Below, in pieces: positions 34,568-43,765 of a DNA stretch of 64,000 bases. The DNA is taken from NCBI RefSeq assembly GCF_003986935.1, contig NZ_RJZE01000023.1, forward strand, positions 1 to 64,000. The letters run 5' to 3'. This stretch comes from Paraburkholderia kururiensis JCM 10599 = LMG 19447. GTDB lineage: Bacteria; Pseudomonadota; Gammaproteobacteria; Burkholderiales; Burkholderiaceae. How positions within the stretch are numbered: the first letter of the stretch is position 1; every line of letters begins with the position of its first letter. The notes under the pieces are model-generated. The model was not told where the DNA came from. It was given only the letters and a program-made list of their open reading frames with translations, and searched no databases. The translations under genes were made by a program, and so were the position numbers.

Positions 34568-35938
34568 ATGTCCGCCAACCGTTTCGACACGCTCGCGCTG
34601 CATGCCGGCGCGGCCCCGGATCCCGCCACGGGCGCCCGCGCGACGCCGATCTACCAGACCACCTCGTTTTCGTTCCGCGACACCGACCATGCCGCCGCGC
34701 TCTTCAACATGGAGCGTGCGGGCCACGTGTACTCGCGCATCTCGAACCCGACCGTTGCCGTATTCGAAGAGCGGATCGCAGCACTCGAAAACGGCGTCGG
34801 CGCCATCGGCACCGCAAGCGGCCAGGCGGCGCTGCATCTCGCCATCGCCACGCTGATGGGCGCGGGTTCGCACATCGTCGCCTCCAGCGCGCTCTACGGT
34901 GGCTCGCATAACCTTCTCCACTACACGCTGCGGCGCTTCGGCATCGAGACCACGTTCGTTCCGCCTCATGACCTCGACGCCTGGCGCGCGGCGCTGCGCC
35001 CGCAAACCCGGCTGCTCTTCGGCGAAACGCTGGGCAATCCCGGGCTCGACGTGCTCGACATCGCTGCCGTGGCCCAGATCGCCCACGAACACCGCGTGCC
35101 GCTTCTCGTCGACTCGACATTCACCACGCCTTGCCTGCTGCGCCCCTTCGAGCACGGCGCCGACCTGATCTACCACTCCGCCACCAAGTTCCTGGGCGGC
35201 CACGGCACGACGATCGGCGGCGTGCTGGTGGATGGCGGCACATTCGACTTCGACGCATCGGGCCATTTCCCGGAACTGACCGAGCCCTACGAGGGCTTCC
35301 ACGGCATGGTGTTCGCGGAGGAAAGCACCGTTGCCCCGTTCCTGCTGCGCGCGCGCCGCGAGGGTCTGCGCGACTTCGGTGCCTGCCTGCATCCGCAGGC
35401 CGCATGGCAACTGCTGCAGGGCGTGGAAACGCTGCCGCTGCGCATGGACCGGCACGTCGCGAACACGCGCAAGGTGGTCCAGTTTCTGGCCGCGCACGAG
35501 GCGGTGGAATCGGTCGCCTATCCCGAGCTCGAGACCCACCGCGACTACGCGCTGGCGCAACGCCTGCTGCCCCGCGGAGCAGGCGCCGTGTTCAGCTTCA
35601 ACCTGCGCGGCGATCGCGCCGCCGGGCGGCGTTTCATCGAAGCCCTGACCCTGTTCTCACATCTCGCCAACGTGGGCGACGCCCGCTCGCTCGTCATCCA
35701 TCCGGCCTCTACGACGCATTTCCGCATGGATGCCGCCGCCCTCGCCGCAGCAGGCATCGCCGAAGGCACGATCCGCCTCTCCATCGGCCTCGAAGACCCG
35801 GACGACCTGATCGACGACCTCAAGCGCGCGCTGAAAGCCGCGCAGAAAAACGCCGCGCCCGCGGCAAGCGCCCTTCCCGCCTCGGCCCCCGGCGCTGCCG
35901 TCGCCAACCCGGCGCGGGCAGGCAAGGAGGCGCCATGA
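34568..35938 (+). CDS. metY: O-acetylhomoserine aminocarboxypropyltransferase (Cys/Met metabolism PLP enzyme)
   Basis: 456 residues. It makes homocysteine (or methionine) from O-acetyl/O-succinylhomoserine and sulfide, in PLP family gamma. Family signatures are Ile-Tyr-Gln-Thr-Thr-Ser-Phe near the N-terminus, Tyr-Ser-Arg-Ile-Ser-Asn-Pro-Thr, and the PLP lysine in Tyr-His-Ser-Ala-Thr-Lys-Phe-Leu-Gly-Gly-His. The Ala/Pro-rich tail of about 40 residues is an oddity. It overlaps the next gene by four bases (ATGA). No metX is nearby. Confidence 0.9.
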   Translation: MSANRFDTLALHAGAAPDPATGARATPIYQTTSFSFRDTDHAAALFNMERAGHVYSRISNPTVAVFEERIAALENGVGAIGTASGQAALHLAIATLMGAGSHIVASSALYGGSHNLLHYTLRRFGIETTFVPPHDLDAWRAALRPQTRLLFGETLGNPGLDVLDIAAVAQIAHEHRVPLLVDSTFTTPCLLRPFEHGADLIYHSATKFLGGHGTTIGGVLVDGGTFDFDASGHFPELTEPYEGFHGMVFAEESTVAPFLLRARREGLRDFGACLHPQAAWQLLQGVETLPLRMDRHVANTRKVVQFLAAHEAVESVAYPELETHRDYALAQRLLPRGAGAVFSFNLRGDRAAGRRFIEALTLFSHLANVGDARSLVIHPASTTHFRMDAAALAAAGIAEGTIRLSIGLEDPDDLIDDLKRALKAAQKNAAPAASALPASAPGAAVANPARAGKEAP

Positions 35939-36768
35939 TCCTCGACGTGCGGGGCGTACCCGCTTATGTCTATACCGGCGGCAAGCCCTTCGATCCGACG
36001 CTGCCGACGGCCGTGTTCGTCCACGGCGCCGAGCACGATCACAGTGTGTGGGCACTGCAGTCGCGCTACTTCGCAAACCACGGCTTCGGCGTGCTCGCGG
36101 TCGACCTGCCGGGCCACAGCCGCAGCGCCGGGCCGGCATTGCGCGACGTTCCCGCCATGGCGGACTGGCTCGCCGCACTGCTCGACGCGGCGGGCGTGCA
36201 GCGCGCCTTCGTGGCCGGTCACAGCATGGGCTCGTTGATCGCCCTCGACTTCGCCGCACGCTATCCGGCGCGCACCACGCATCTCGCGATGCTCGCCACC
36301 GCGTTGCCCATGACCGTCTCGCCCGCTTTGCTCGATGCCGCCCGCGAGCGCGAACCCGAAGCGATCGCCATGGTGAACGCATGGTCACACTCGACGATCG
36401 CGGCCAAACCGTCGAATCCCGGCCCGGGGTTCTGGCTGCACGGCATGAACCAGCGGCTCATGGAACGCGTGTCGGCGCGCGGCGAACCCCAGTTGTTCCA
36501 TACCGATTTCGCCGCCTGCAACGCGTATACCGACGGCCTCGCACGCGCCGCGGCCGTGCGCTGCCCCGTGCGAATCATCGTCGGCCGGCGCGACGTCATG
36601 ACGCCGCCGCGTGCGGCGCGCGCGTTGGCCGATGCCTTCACGCGGGCCGGCGTGACAGCGGATACCGTCACGCTCGACGCAGGACACGCCATCATGGCCG
36701 AGCAACCCGACGCCACGCTCGACAGCCTGTTCGCCTTTGCATCACGCCCGGGTGCATTGCTTGCCTGA
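35935..36768 (+). CDS. Alpha/beta hydrolase coupled to metY
   Basis: 277 residues. Features are the oxyanion stretch Val-Phe-Val-His-Gly-Ala, the nucleophile elbow Gly-His-Ser-Met-Gly-Ser, and an acid and His (Asp-Ala-Gly-His-Ala-Ile-Met) near the C-terminus. Its ATG overlaps the metY stop (ATGA), so the two are translated together and probably linked in function. MetX-type homoserine acetyltransferases share this fold, but this protein is shorter and resembles generic esterases, so I do not call it metX. Confidence 0.85.
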   Translation: MILDVRGVPAYVYTGGKPFDPTLPTAVFVHGAEHDHSVWALQSRYFANHGFGVLAVDLPGHSRSAGPALRDVPAMADWLAALLDAAGVQRAFVAGHSMGSLIALDFAARYPARTTHLAMLATALPMTVSPALLDAAREREPEAIAMVNAWSHSTIAAKPSNPGPGFWLHGMNQRLMERVSARGEPQLFHTDFAACNAYTDGLARAAAVRCPVRIIVGRRDVMTPPRAARALADAFTRAGVTADTVTLDAGHAIMAEQPDATLDSLFAFASRPGALLA

Positions 36769-36914
36769 GACGAAACGGCCATCGCAGGCACCACGATAGC
36801 GGTTGCGCGCGTGTCGCGGCATCGGCCGGATAGCCGGGTTGCACGGGTGGTACGACAGCAGCACAATCGTTCGAACGCAATCACGAACGCCACAGCGAGG
36901 GCAAGGAGGCGATC

Positions 36915-37241
36915 ATGGAACGCACCACGCACCGCGAAAACGAACACTTCGCGAACTTCGACGAGTTCTACCCGTTCTATCTCGGCGAGCATCGCAATCC
37001 GGTATCGCGGCGGCTGCACTTCGTGGGTTCGCTGGGCGTGATCGGCTGCGTGGCCATGGCAATCGCCACCGGCCACTGGCCCTGGTTGCCGGCGGCGGTC
37101 GTGTGCGGCTACGGGTTCGCGTGGGTCGGGCACTTCTTCTTCGAGAAGAACCGTCCCGCCACCTTCAGACACCCGATCTACAGTCTGATGGGCGACTGGG
37201 TGATGTTCGCGGACATCTGCCGCGGCAAGCTGCCTTTGTAG
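36915..37241 (+). CDS. Mpo1-like (DUF962) membrane protein
   Basis: 108 residues from an ATG just after a GGAGG-type ribosome site. Features are Phe-Tyr-Pro-Phe-Tyr-Leu-Gly-Glu-His-Arg-Asn-Pro and Phe-Glu-Lys-Asn-Arg-Pro-Ala-Thr-Phe, with two membrane segments between. These are the conserved DUF962/Mpo1 features. Yeast Mpo1 is a dioxygenase that alpha-oxidises 2-hydroxy fatty acids; the conserved His and Glu residues here suggest similar metal binding. The bacterial role is not established. Confidence 0.85.
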   Translation: MERTTHRENEHFANFDEFYPFYLGEHRNPVSRRLHFVGSLGVIGCVAMAIATGHWPWLPAAVVCGYGFAWVGHFFFEKNRPATFRHPIYSLMGDWVMFADICRGKLPL

Positions 37242-37248
37242 GGCAAGG

Positions 37249-38568
37249 TCACACTGCCGTCTGGTGCGGCATGGACGACGGGTGATGGGCGTCGCTCCCG
37301 GCGAAAGCCGCGCGAGCCTCGCGCGCCGCCATGAGGGAAGCCAGCGACAAGGCGAGTTTTTCGTTATCGAGCGCGGCAAGCAGCATGGCTGCATCCACGC
37401 GGCTGGAGCGTAGCTTAAGCTGATACTCGAGCTCGTCACGGTCGATGACGAAGAGGCCGAACAGGCGCGCCACCGAAATCTGGCCGGGATTGGCGATCAA
37501 CAGGAACCGCGGTTCAGCCCCGCCCTGCTCGAGCCGCGCCACCCATTCGAGCGCTTCGAAGCGCTGCAGCAACCGCGAGGTGGTTTCCATGTCCCGGCGC
37601 AGCATGCGCGCAAGCTCGGGCAGCGTATGGCCGGGCCGTCCGACGTCACGTGCTTCGGCAAGCCGGCCGAGCAGTTGCAGCCCGTCCAGCAGATCGCTGC
37701 CGGGAAACTGCGGCCGGTGGAATTGCCCGATGCGTATTTCCGGCAAGGCGGACGCGATCATCGCGCCCGCCAGCGTGATGAACCAGCTCAGATACATCCA
37801 CAGCAGGAACATCGGCGCCGCGGCGAACGCGCCGTACACGGCCGTATAGGTGGGAATGCGCCGCACGTAATAGCCGAAGCCGCGCTTGGCCAGTTCGAAC
37901 GCGACGGCCGCGCACACGCCGCCCACCACCGCGTCGCGCCATTCCACGCGGCAGTTCGGCAGATAGACGTAGAGCATGGTGAACGCGAGCACCATGAGCG
38001 GCAGCATGGCGCCTGTCAGCAGCCATTCGATCACGCCGGAGCCGCTCTGGCCCGCCGCGAAAGCAAGCGACTTGGTGAACAGATACGACGAGATGGAAAG
38101 GCTCACGCCAACGAGGATGGGCCCCAGCGTGAGCACAGCCCAGTAAACCAGCACGCGCTGCGCGAACGGCCGCGGCTTGCGCACGCGCCAGATCACGTTG
38201 AACGCGGATTCGATGGTCATCATGGTCATGACCGACGTGACGAACAGCACGATCATGCCCATCGTCGTGAGGCCCTTGGCCTTCGACGCGAACTGGTTCA
38301 GGTAGCGAAAGATCTGGTCGTTGATCTGCGAGGGCATCAGGTGATCCGCGAGGAAGCCCTGCAGGGACATCTGGAACTGCGCGAAAATCGGAAAGGCCGT
38401 GAAGAGTGCGAACGCGACGGTAGCGAGCGGCACAAGCGAAAGCAGCGTCGTGAAGGTCAGGCTACCGGCCACCTGGGGGATGCGGTCTTCTGCGCTACGC
38501 CGCGCAGCAAAGCGCGCAAGCCGCCGCACGAGATCCAGATCCACACGCACTTTCGACAACCAGTCCAT
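37249..38568 (-). CDS. YihY-family inner membrane protein
   Basis: 439 residues. The N-terminal ~290 residues hold six predicted membrane helices with the YihY/BrkB pattern (Gln-Val-Ala-Gly-Ser-Leu-Thr-Phe-Thr-Thr-Leu-Leu-Ser-Leu-Val-Pro; Tyr-Arg-Arg-Ile-Pro-Thr-Tyr). The C-terminal ~130 residues are soluble and look like a winged-helix-type module (Leu-Pro-Glu-Leu-Ala-Arg-Met-Leu-Arg-Arg-Asp). Formerly named RNase BN, a function now withdrawn. The role is unknown. Convergent with the Mpo1-like gene. Confidence 0.88.
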   Translation of the reverse strand: MDWLSKVRVDLDLVRRLARFAARRSAEDRIPQVAGSLTFTTLLSLVPLATVAFALFTAFPIFAQFQMSLQGFLADHLMPSQINDQIFRYLNQFASKAKGLTTMGMIVLFVTSVMTMMTIESAFNVIWRVRKPRPFAQRVLVYWAVLTLGPILVGVSLSISSYLFTKSLAFAAGQSGSGVIEWLLTGAMLPLMVLAFTMLYVYLPNCRVEWRDAVVGGVCAAVAFELAKRGFGYYVRRIPTYTAVYGAFAAAPMFLLWMYLSWFITLAGAMIASALPEIRIGQFHRPQFPGSDLLDGLQLLGRLAEARDVGRPGHTLPELARMLRRDMETTSRLLQRFEALEWVARLEQGGAEPRFLLIANPGQISVARLFGLFVIDRDELEYQLKLRSSRVDAAMLLAALDNEKLALSLASLMAAREARAAFAGSDAHHPSSMPHQTAV

Positions 38569-38652
38569 CGCCCCGCCTCAATCGAAGTGTGCGCCGCGCG
38601 CGGCATGCGCGGCCGACCCAACCCCTATAATACCTGTTCACCGACGAGGCCT

Positions 38653-39255
38653 ATGAAAGACATCCTTGTGCTCTATTACAGCCGGCACGGCGCAACCCGC
38701 GAACTCGCGCTCGCGATTGCGCAAGGCATCGACAGCGTGCCCGGTGTTCAGGCGCGCGTGCGCACCGTGCCCCCCGTATCCACCGTCTGCGAAGCCACAC
38801 AGCCCGACATCCCCGAGTCCGGTCCGCCCTACGCCGAGTTGCGTGACCTCGAGGAATGCGCCGGTCTCGCGCTCGGCTCACCCACGCGCTTCGGCAACAT
38901 GGCCGCGTCGCTCAAGTATTTCCTCGACGGCACCACACCGCAATGGCTCTCGGGTGCGCTCGCCGGCAAGCCCGCCTGCGTGTTCACGTCGACCGGCAGC
39001 CTGCACGGCGGCCAGGAATCCACGCTGCTTTCCATGATGCTGCCGCTTCTGCATCACGGCATGCTGCTCGTCGGCATTCCCTACACTGAAAGCGCGCTCG
39101 CCACCACGCAAAGCGGCGGCACGCCCTACGGTGCCTCGCACTTCGCCCGCGCAGGTACAGCGGCGAACGGCATCTCCGCCGACGAACGCACGCTCGCCAT
39201 CGCGCTGGGCGCACGGCTGGCCCGTACGGCGTCCATGCTGAACGAGCGGCCATGA
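38653..39255 (+). CDS. wrbA: NAD(P)H:quinone oxidoreductase, WrbA type
   Basis: 200 residues from MKDILVLYYSRHGATREL, the FMN-binding flavodoxin loop. Gly-Ser-Pro-Thr-Arg-Phe-Gly-Asn-Met and Ser-Thr-Gly-Ser-Leu-His-Gly-Gly-Gln-Glu are the other two FMN/quinone motifs of WrbA. It reduces quinones by two electrons and limits redox stress. Its stop overlaps the next gene's ATG by four bases. Confidence 0.92.
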   Translation: MKDILVLYYSRHGATRELALAIAQGIDSVPGVQARVRTVPPVSTVCEATQPDIPESGPPYAELRDLEECAGLALGSPTRFGNMAASLKYFLDGTTPQWLSGALAGKPACVFTSTGSLHGGQESTLLSMMLPLLHHGMLLVGIPYTESALATTQSGGTPYGASHFARAGTAANGISADERTLAIALGARLARTASMLNERP

Positions 39256-39671
39256 GCATCCCTCGCGATGCCGGCAGCGCGCAGGCCGCGAACGCACGCG
39301 TCGAGTCGTCGCGTGCCGCGGCGCTCGGCGCGCTTGCCGCGCTCGTGGGGCTCATCGCGCTCTGCATTGCATGGGAGCTGTGGCTCGCGCCGCTTCGCCC
39401 CGGCGGTTCGGCTCTCGTGCTCAAGGCCGCCCCGCTGCTGTTCGCGCTGCGCGGCGTGGCTCGCCGCGACCTGTACACGCTGCAATGGGCGTCGATGCTC
39501 GTGCTGCTGTATGTCGCCGAGGGCATCGTGCGCGGCATGACGGACGGCGGCCTGTCGAGCCGGCTGGGCTGGGTCGAGGTCGTGCTCGCCGGCGCTTTTT
39601 TTGTTGCTGCTCTCGTCTATGTCGCGCCGTTCAAGCGCGCTGCGCGACGCGCGCCGCCCGGACAACAGTAG
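39252..39671 (+). CDS. DUF2069 membrane protein
   Basis: 139 residues with four hydrophobic segments. Leu-Arg-Gly-Val-Ala-Arg-Arg-Asp-Leu-Tyr-Thr-Leu-Gln-Trp-Ala-Ser-Met and Tyr-Val-Ala-Glu-Gly are the DUF2069 features. Function unknown. It overlaps wrbA by ATGA, and wrbA-DUF2069 pairs are common in proteobacteria. Confidence 0.88.
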   Translation: MSIPRDAGSAQAANARVESSRAAALGALAALVGLIALCIAWELWLAPLRPGGSALVLKAAPLLFALRGVARRDLYTLQWASMLVLLYVAEGIVRGMTDGGLSSRLGWVEVVLAGAFFVAALVYVAPFKRAARRAPPGQQ

Positions 39672-39837
39672 CGCGTGCCTTGCCGGCCTGTCGCGTTACC
39701 GGGCGCGAATACGTCCCCGAACGGCCCGCTCAATAGCCATCCGGCTAATGCACCTTACGCAACACGTCGCGCGATACTCCACTCAACACGCCGCAAATCA
39801 AACCGACACCGCATACCTACCTTCGTCCCACTTCATC

Positions 39838-41283
39838 ATGTCCGAAGCCGCTGAAACCGCCATTTCGTCGTTCATTGCCGCCTGCGTCGAGATCGTCGGC
39901 GCGCAGCACGTGCTGACCGATGCGCACGACACCGCCCCGTACCTCACCGACTGGCGCCGCCGCTACACGGGCGCCGCCTGCGCCGTGCTGACGCCCGCCA
40001 ACGCTGAAGAGGTGGCGGCGCTCGTGCGCGCCGCGGTCGAGCACCGCGTGGCGCTCGTGCCCCAGGGCGGCAATACGGGGCTCGCGGGCGGCGCCACACC
40101 GGACGCAAGCGGCACGCAGGCAGTATTGAGCGTGAAGCGCCTGAACCGCATACGCGACGTCGACCCGCACAACAACACCATCACCGTCGAAGCGGGCGTC
40201 GTGCTCGCCGAAGTCCAGGCGCGCGCCCGCGAAGCGGACCGGCTCTTTCCGCTTTCGCTCGCCGCCGAAGGCAGCTGCACGATCGGCGGCAATCTGGCGA
40301 CGAATGCCGGGGGCACCGGCGTGCTGCGCTACGGCAATACGCGCGAACTGTGCCTCGGCCTCGAAGTCGTGACGCCGCAAGGGGAGATCTGGAGCGGCCT
40401 GCGCGGGCTGCGCAAGGACAACACCGGCTACGATTTGCGCGACGTCTTCATTGGCGCCGAAGGCACGCTCGGCATCATCACCGCGGCCGTCATGAAGCTG
40501 CATCCGCTGCCCGCCGCGCGCGTCACGGCGCTTGCCGCGCTCGCCTCGCCGCACGCCGCGCTAGACTTTCTCGCGCTCGCCCAACGCTTCGCGGGCCCGC
40601 TTCTCACGGGCTTCGAGCTGATGTCCGATTTCTGCCTGCAACTTGTGAACCGGCATTTCCCGCAGATGCGCTATCCGTTCGAGAGCCGGCACGCACAGGT
40701 CGTGCTGCTCGAACTGTCCGACAGCGAGAGCGAAGAGCACGCGCGCGGACTCTTCGAGCGTCTGATGGAGACGGCGCTCGAAGAGGGTCTAGTGGAAGAT
40801 GCGGTGGTCGCGGAAAGCCTCGCGCAGTCGCAGGCGTTCTGGCATCTGCGCGAGCACATCCCGCTCGCGCAGGCGGAGGAAGGACTCAACATCAAGCACG
40901 ACATCGCGGTGCCCATTTCGCGCATCGGCACCTTCATCGCGGAAACGGACGCCGCCATCGCCGCAGCCGCGCCCAGCGCGCGCATGGTGACGTTCGGCCA
41001 CCTTGGCGACGGCAATCTGCACTACAACGTGCAGGCGCCCGAAGGCGTGGATGCGAAGGCGTTCCTCGCGCAGTACCAGAGCCCGATCAACCGCGTGGTC
41101 TACGACAGCGTGCACCGCCACCATGGCAGCATCAGCGCGGAACACGGTCTCGGCCAGTTGAAGGTGGACGACGCCGCGCACTACAAGAGCGAAGTCGAAG
41201 TGCGGCTGATGCGCACGCTCAAACAGGCGCTCGATCCGCTCAACCTGATGAACCCGGGCAAGGTGGTACGCTTCAATCCCTAG
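39838..41283 (+). CDS. FAD-binding 2-hydroxyacid dehydrogenase (GlcD/D2HGDH-like)
   Basis: 481 residues from MSEAAETAISSFIA. The FAD-binding type 4 domain is at about 45-225 (Val-Pro-Gln-Gly-Gly-Asn-Thr-Gly-Leu-Ala-Gly-Gly; Gly-Asn-Leu-Ala-Thr-Asn-Ala-Gly-Gly; Gly-Ala-Glu-Gly-Thr-Leu-Gly-Ile-Ile-Thr). The C-terminal FAD-oxidase domain has His-Leu-Gly-Asp-Gly-Asn-Leu-His-Tyr-Asn and Glu-His-Gly-Leu-Gly, with Asn-Pro-Gly-Lys at the end. Substrate may be D-2-hydroxyglutarate, D-lactate or glycolate; the sequence fits the first two best. Confidence 0.9.
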   Translation: MSEAAETAISSFIAACVEIVGAQHVLTDAHDTAPYLTDWRRRYTGAACAVLTPANAEEVAALVRAAVEHRVALVPQGGNTGLAGGATPDASGTQAVLSVKRLNRIRDVDPHNNTITVEAGVVLAEVQARAREADRLFPLSLAAEGSCTIGGNLATNAGGTGVLRYGNTRELCLGLEVVTPQGEIWSGLRGLRKDNTGYDLRDVFIGAEGTLGIITAAVMKLHPLPAARVTALAALASPHAALDFLALAQRFAGPLLTGFELMSDFCLQLVNRHFPQMRYPFESRHAQVVLLELSDSESEEHARGLFERLMETALEEGLVEDAVVAESLAQSQAFWHLREHIPLAQAEEGLNIKHDIAVPISRIGTFIAETDAAIAAAAPSARMVTFGHLGDGNLHYNVQAPEGVDAKAFLAQYQSPINRVVYDSVHRHHGSISAEHGLGQLKVDDAAHYKSEVEVRLMRTLKQALDPLNLMNPGKVVRFNP

Positions 41284-41398
41284 CCGCGCCCTTCCACCCC
41301 AGACCATCGCGGGCACCATGCCGCGCCCGTCCGGTGTTCGTCGGGGCACGAAGCGAAACAAGCCCAACTGTTGAAGCAACCGTCGAGGAGCTGACGTC

Positions 41399-42226
41399 GT
41401 GAAGATTCGTGTGCTGTCCGATCTGCATCTGGAATGCGACGAGCCGGACACCATTGCCCACGCCGAGGCCGACCTCGTGATTCTCGCGGGCGACATCCAT
41501 AACCACGCGCTGGGGCTGCGCTGGGCCGCTGAAACGTTCGACGCCGCGGTACCGGTGGTCTACGTACCCGGCAATCACGAGTACTACGACGGCGAATTCG
41601 GCGCACTGGAAACGGCGATGCAGGACGCCGCGCACTCGGTAGACAACGTGCACTTCCTGAACAACACCGTGCTGGTGGACCCAGAGGGGCGCTGGCGCGT
41701 GCTCGGCACCACGTTGTGGACCGACTTTGCGCTCTTCGGCGCCAATGAGGCAACGCGCCGCGAAGCCATTGAAGCGGCGAACAAGGTGATGCTGGACTTC
41801 CGGGGATTGATTCAGGTCTCGTGGCCCGCGAACGCCAAAGCCGGCGCGGCCGCCGCCACGTCCGAGCCGCGCGACTTCACGCCCGCCGACACGCTGGCCA
41901 TGCACGCCAGGGCCCGCGCGTGGCTGGAAGCCGAAATCGCGAAGCCGTTCTCAGGCAAGACGATCGTGGTGACGCACCACGCGCCGCACCGGCAAAGTCT
42001 CGCGGCCCGGTATGCGGCCGATCCGGTATCGGCGGGCTTCGTGAACGACCTGCCGTCGCTGGTGCGCGCACCCGTCTCGCTCTGGGTACACGGCCATACG
42101 CACACAGCATTCGACTACACGGTGAACGGCACACGCGTGGTGTGCAATCCGCGCGGCTATGTGGACCGGCGCACGGGCCGGCTGGAAAACCGCCACTTCG
42201 CCTGGGACAAGGTCATCGAGATCTGA
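41399..42226 (+). CDS. Calcineurin-like metallophosphoesterase
   Basis: 275 residues, with a GTG start after GAGGAGC. The metal-binding motifs are Ser-Asp-Leu-His-Leu-Glu, Gly-Asp-Ile-His-Asn, Gly-Asn-His-Glu-Tyr-Tyr, Thr-His-His-Ala-Pro-His and Gly-His-Thr-His-Thr. All are intact, so it should be an active phosphoesterase. Substrate unknown. Confidence 0.88.
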   Translation: MKIRVLSDLHLECDEPDTIAHAEADLVILAGDIHNHALGLRWAAETFDAAVPVVYVPGNHEYYDGEFGALETAMQDAAHSVDNVHFLNNTVLVDPEGRWRVLGTTLWTDFALFGANEATRREAIEAANKVMLDFRGLIQVSWPANAKAGAAAATSEPRDFTPADTLAMHARARAWLEAEIAKPFSGKTIVVTHHAPHRQSLAARYAADPVSAGFVNDLPSLVRAPVSLWVHGHTHTAFDYTVNGTRVVCNPRGYVDRRTGRLENRHFAWDKVIEI

Positions 42227-42236
42227 GGCCGACGCC

Positions 42237-42413
42237 TCAATCTCCGTGCGAGACGTCCCGGCACGAAGAAACCATGCGCCGCGCACCACTCGTGGTGACC
42301 CGCACGGTCGCGGGCCGCAGTTGAGCGCGCAGCGCCTGAAGCAGGTCGCGCGACGCCGCGAGGCCGATCAGTCCCACCATCACCGCGACGCCAATCATCA
42401 GATGCGTGTCCAT
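42237..42413 (-). CDS. Small single-pass membrane protein, unknown
   Basis: 58 residues from MDTHLMIGVAVMVGLIG after a GAGG ribosome site. One hydrophobic helix (about 5-20) is followed by a basic, Arg-rich tail. The longer frame upstream (40 codons) is not obviously coding. No family recognised. Convergent with the metallophosphoesterase gene. Confidence 0.5.
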   Translation of the reverse strand: MDTHLMIGVAVMVGLIGLAASRDLLQALRAQLRPATVRVTTSGARRMVSSCRDVSHGD

Positions 42414-42659
42414 ACCAATCCTCTTCGTTATGCCTTGCTTCGGTCTTGCCGGTCCCGACACGTTAGCAAACGGCGCCGCGCGAAAAAGTAAGCAAGTGTT
42501 GTACGCCGCATGCGCCGTGTAACAGCAGGTCACATATCACACGCCGAGCGGCAGTCGACACAGGGCGCGCCGCAGGCGGCATGCCCACATCAGCGCACAC
42601 AAGACCGGACACACGAACCGGAGGGACATCAAGCCGAACACAAAACGCGAACAGCGCGG

Positions 42660-43598
42660 CTACTTGCGCGCAAAGCGCTTCAGCGCGGCCTGGTCCTCGG
42701 CCATCGTGGCCGGCAGCGTCTCGCGCAGATGCTCGACCCACGTGCGAATCTTCGCGTCGAGATACTGCCGCGACGGGTAGACTGCGTAGACGTTCATCTC
42801 CTGCGCCGTGTATTCGGGCAGGATCCACGCCAGCTCACCGCTTTTCAACCCATTGACCGCCGAGTAGATGGGTAGCAAGGCAATACCCATGCCCTCGCGC
42901 ACGGCGGACGCCATGGCCTCCGCCACGTTGACCTGAAAGGGCGATGGCCCGACCTCCACGGACTCGCGTCCGTGCGGCCCGTTGAAATCCCAATGGGTGG
43001 ACGGAAACACCGGTGTCACCATCTGCAAGAGAACGTGACGCGCGAGGTCGGCGGGCACCTGCGGCACCCCGTGGCGTTCGAGGTAAGCCGGCGAGGCACA
43101 CACAATGCTGAAAGCACTTCCGATACGCTGCGAAACGAAGCCGGAGTCGGCCAGTTCCGTGGCGAGCACCAGCGCCACGTCGTAGCCTTCATCGAGCAGG
43201 TCGGGCATGCGCTGGGCCAGCGTGAGTTCCACGTGAACGTCCGGGTAGCGCTGCTGGTATTGGCTCACCGCCGGAACGACGTAATGCTGGCCGAAGCTCG
43301 TCATGGCGTGCACCTTGAGCCGGCCGGACGGGCGGGCATGCGCGTCGCCCGCTTCGGCCTCGGCTTCGTCGACGTACGCAAGGATCTGCTCGCAGCGCTG
43401 CAGATAGCGCTCGCCGGCCTCGGTAAGAGCGATGCGCCGGGTGGTGCGGTTGAGCAGCCGTGTGCGCAGATGCGCTTCGAGGTCGGAAACCGCGCGCGAG
43501 GCATAAGCTGTCGTCGTATTGAGGTGCTGCGCGGCACCCGTAAAGCTACCCGCTTCGACAACCCTGACGAATACCCGCATGTTCTGTAGTGTGTCCAT
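42660..43598 (-). CDS. LysR-family transcriptional regulator
   Basis: 312 residues from MDTLQNMRVFVRVVEAG. The helix-turn-helix lies near residues 5-62 (Ser-Phe-Thr-Gly-Ala-Ala-Gln-His-Leu-Asn; Ala-Tyr-Ala-Ser-Arg-Ala-Val). The effector domain has Asp-Leu-Leu-Asp-Glu-Gly-Tyr-Asp-Val-Ala-Leu-Val. It is divergent from the NodT-FUSC-DUF1656-HlyD efflux cluster with 168 bp between, the same layout as AaeR and the aaeXAB genes. It most likely controls that cluster in response to an aromatic acid. Confidence 0.87.
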   Translation of the reverse strand: MDTLQNMRVFVRVVEAGSFTGAAQHLNTTTAYASRAVSDLEAHLRTRLLNRTTRRIALTEAGERYLQRCEQILAYVDEAEAEAGDAHARPSGRLKVHAMTSFGQHYVVPAVSQYQQRYPDVHVELTLAQRMPDLLDEGYDVALVLATELADSGFVSQRIGSAFSIVCASPAYLERHGVPQVPADLARHVLLQMVTPVFPSTHWDFNGPHGRESVEVGPSPFQVNVAEAMASAVREGMGIALLPIYSAVNGLKSGELAWILPEYTAQEMNVYAVYPSRQYLDAKIRTWVEHLRETLPATMAEDQAALKRFARK

Positions 43599-43765
43599 CG
43601 CTCCCCTCCTCCTGACGACAGGGATTGTTGCACAAGCTGCAAGTATGATTATCTCAAGGTCCGTAATAATGCCTTGCACTCTTGCGGGTTATTCGAGAAT
43701 CGGCCAAAAAATATAATGCGTCATTGCTTTTCATCACGCTTTCTATGTCGATCCAGGAGGGAATT

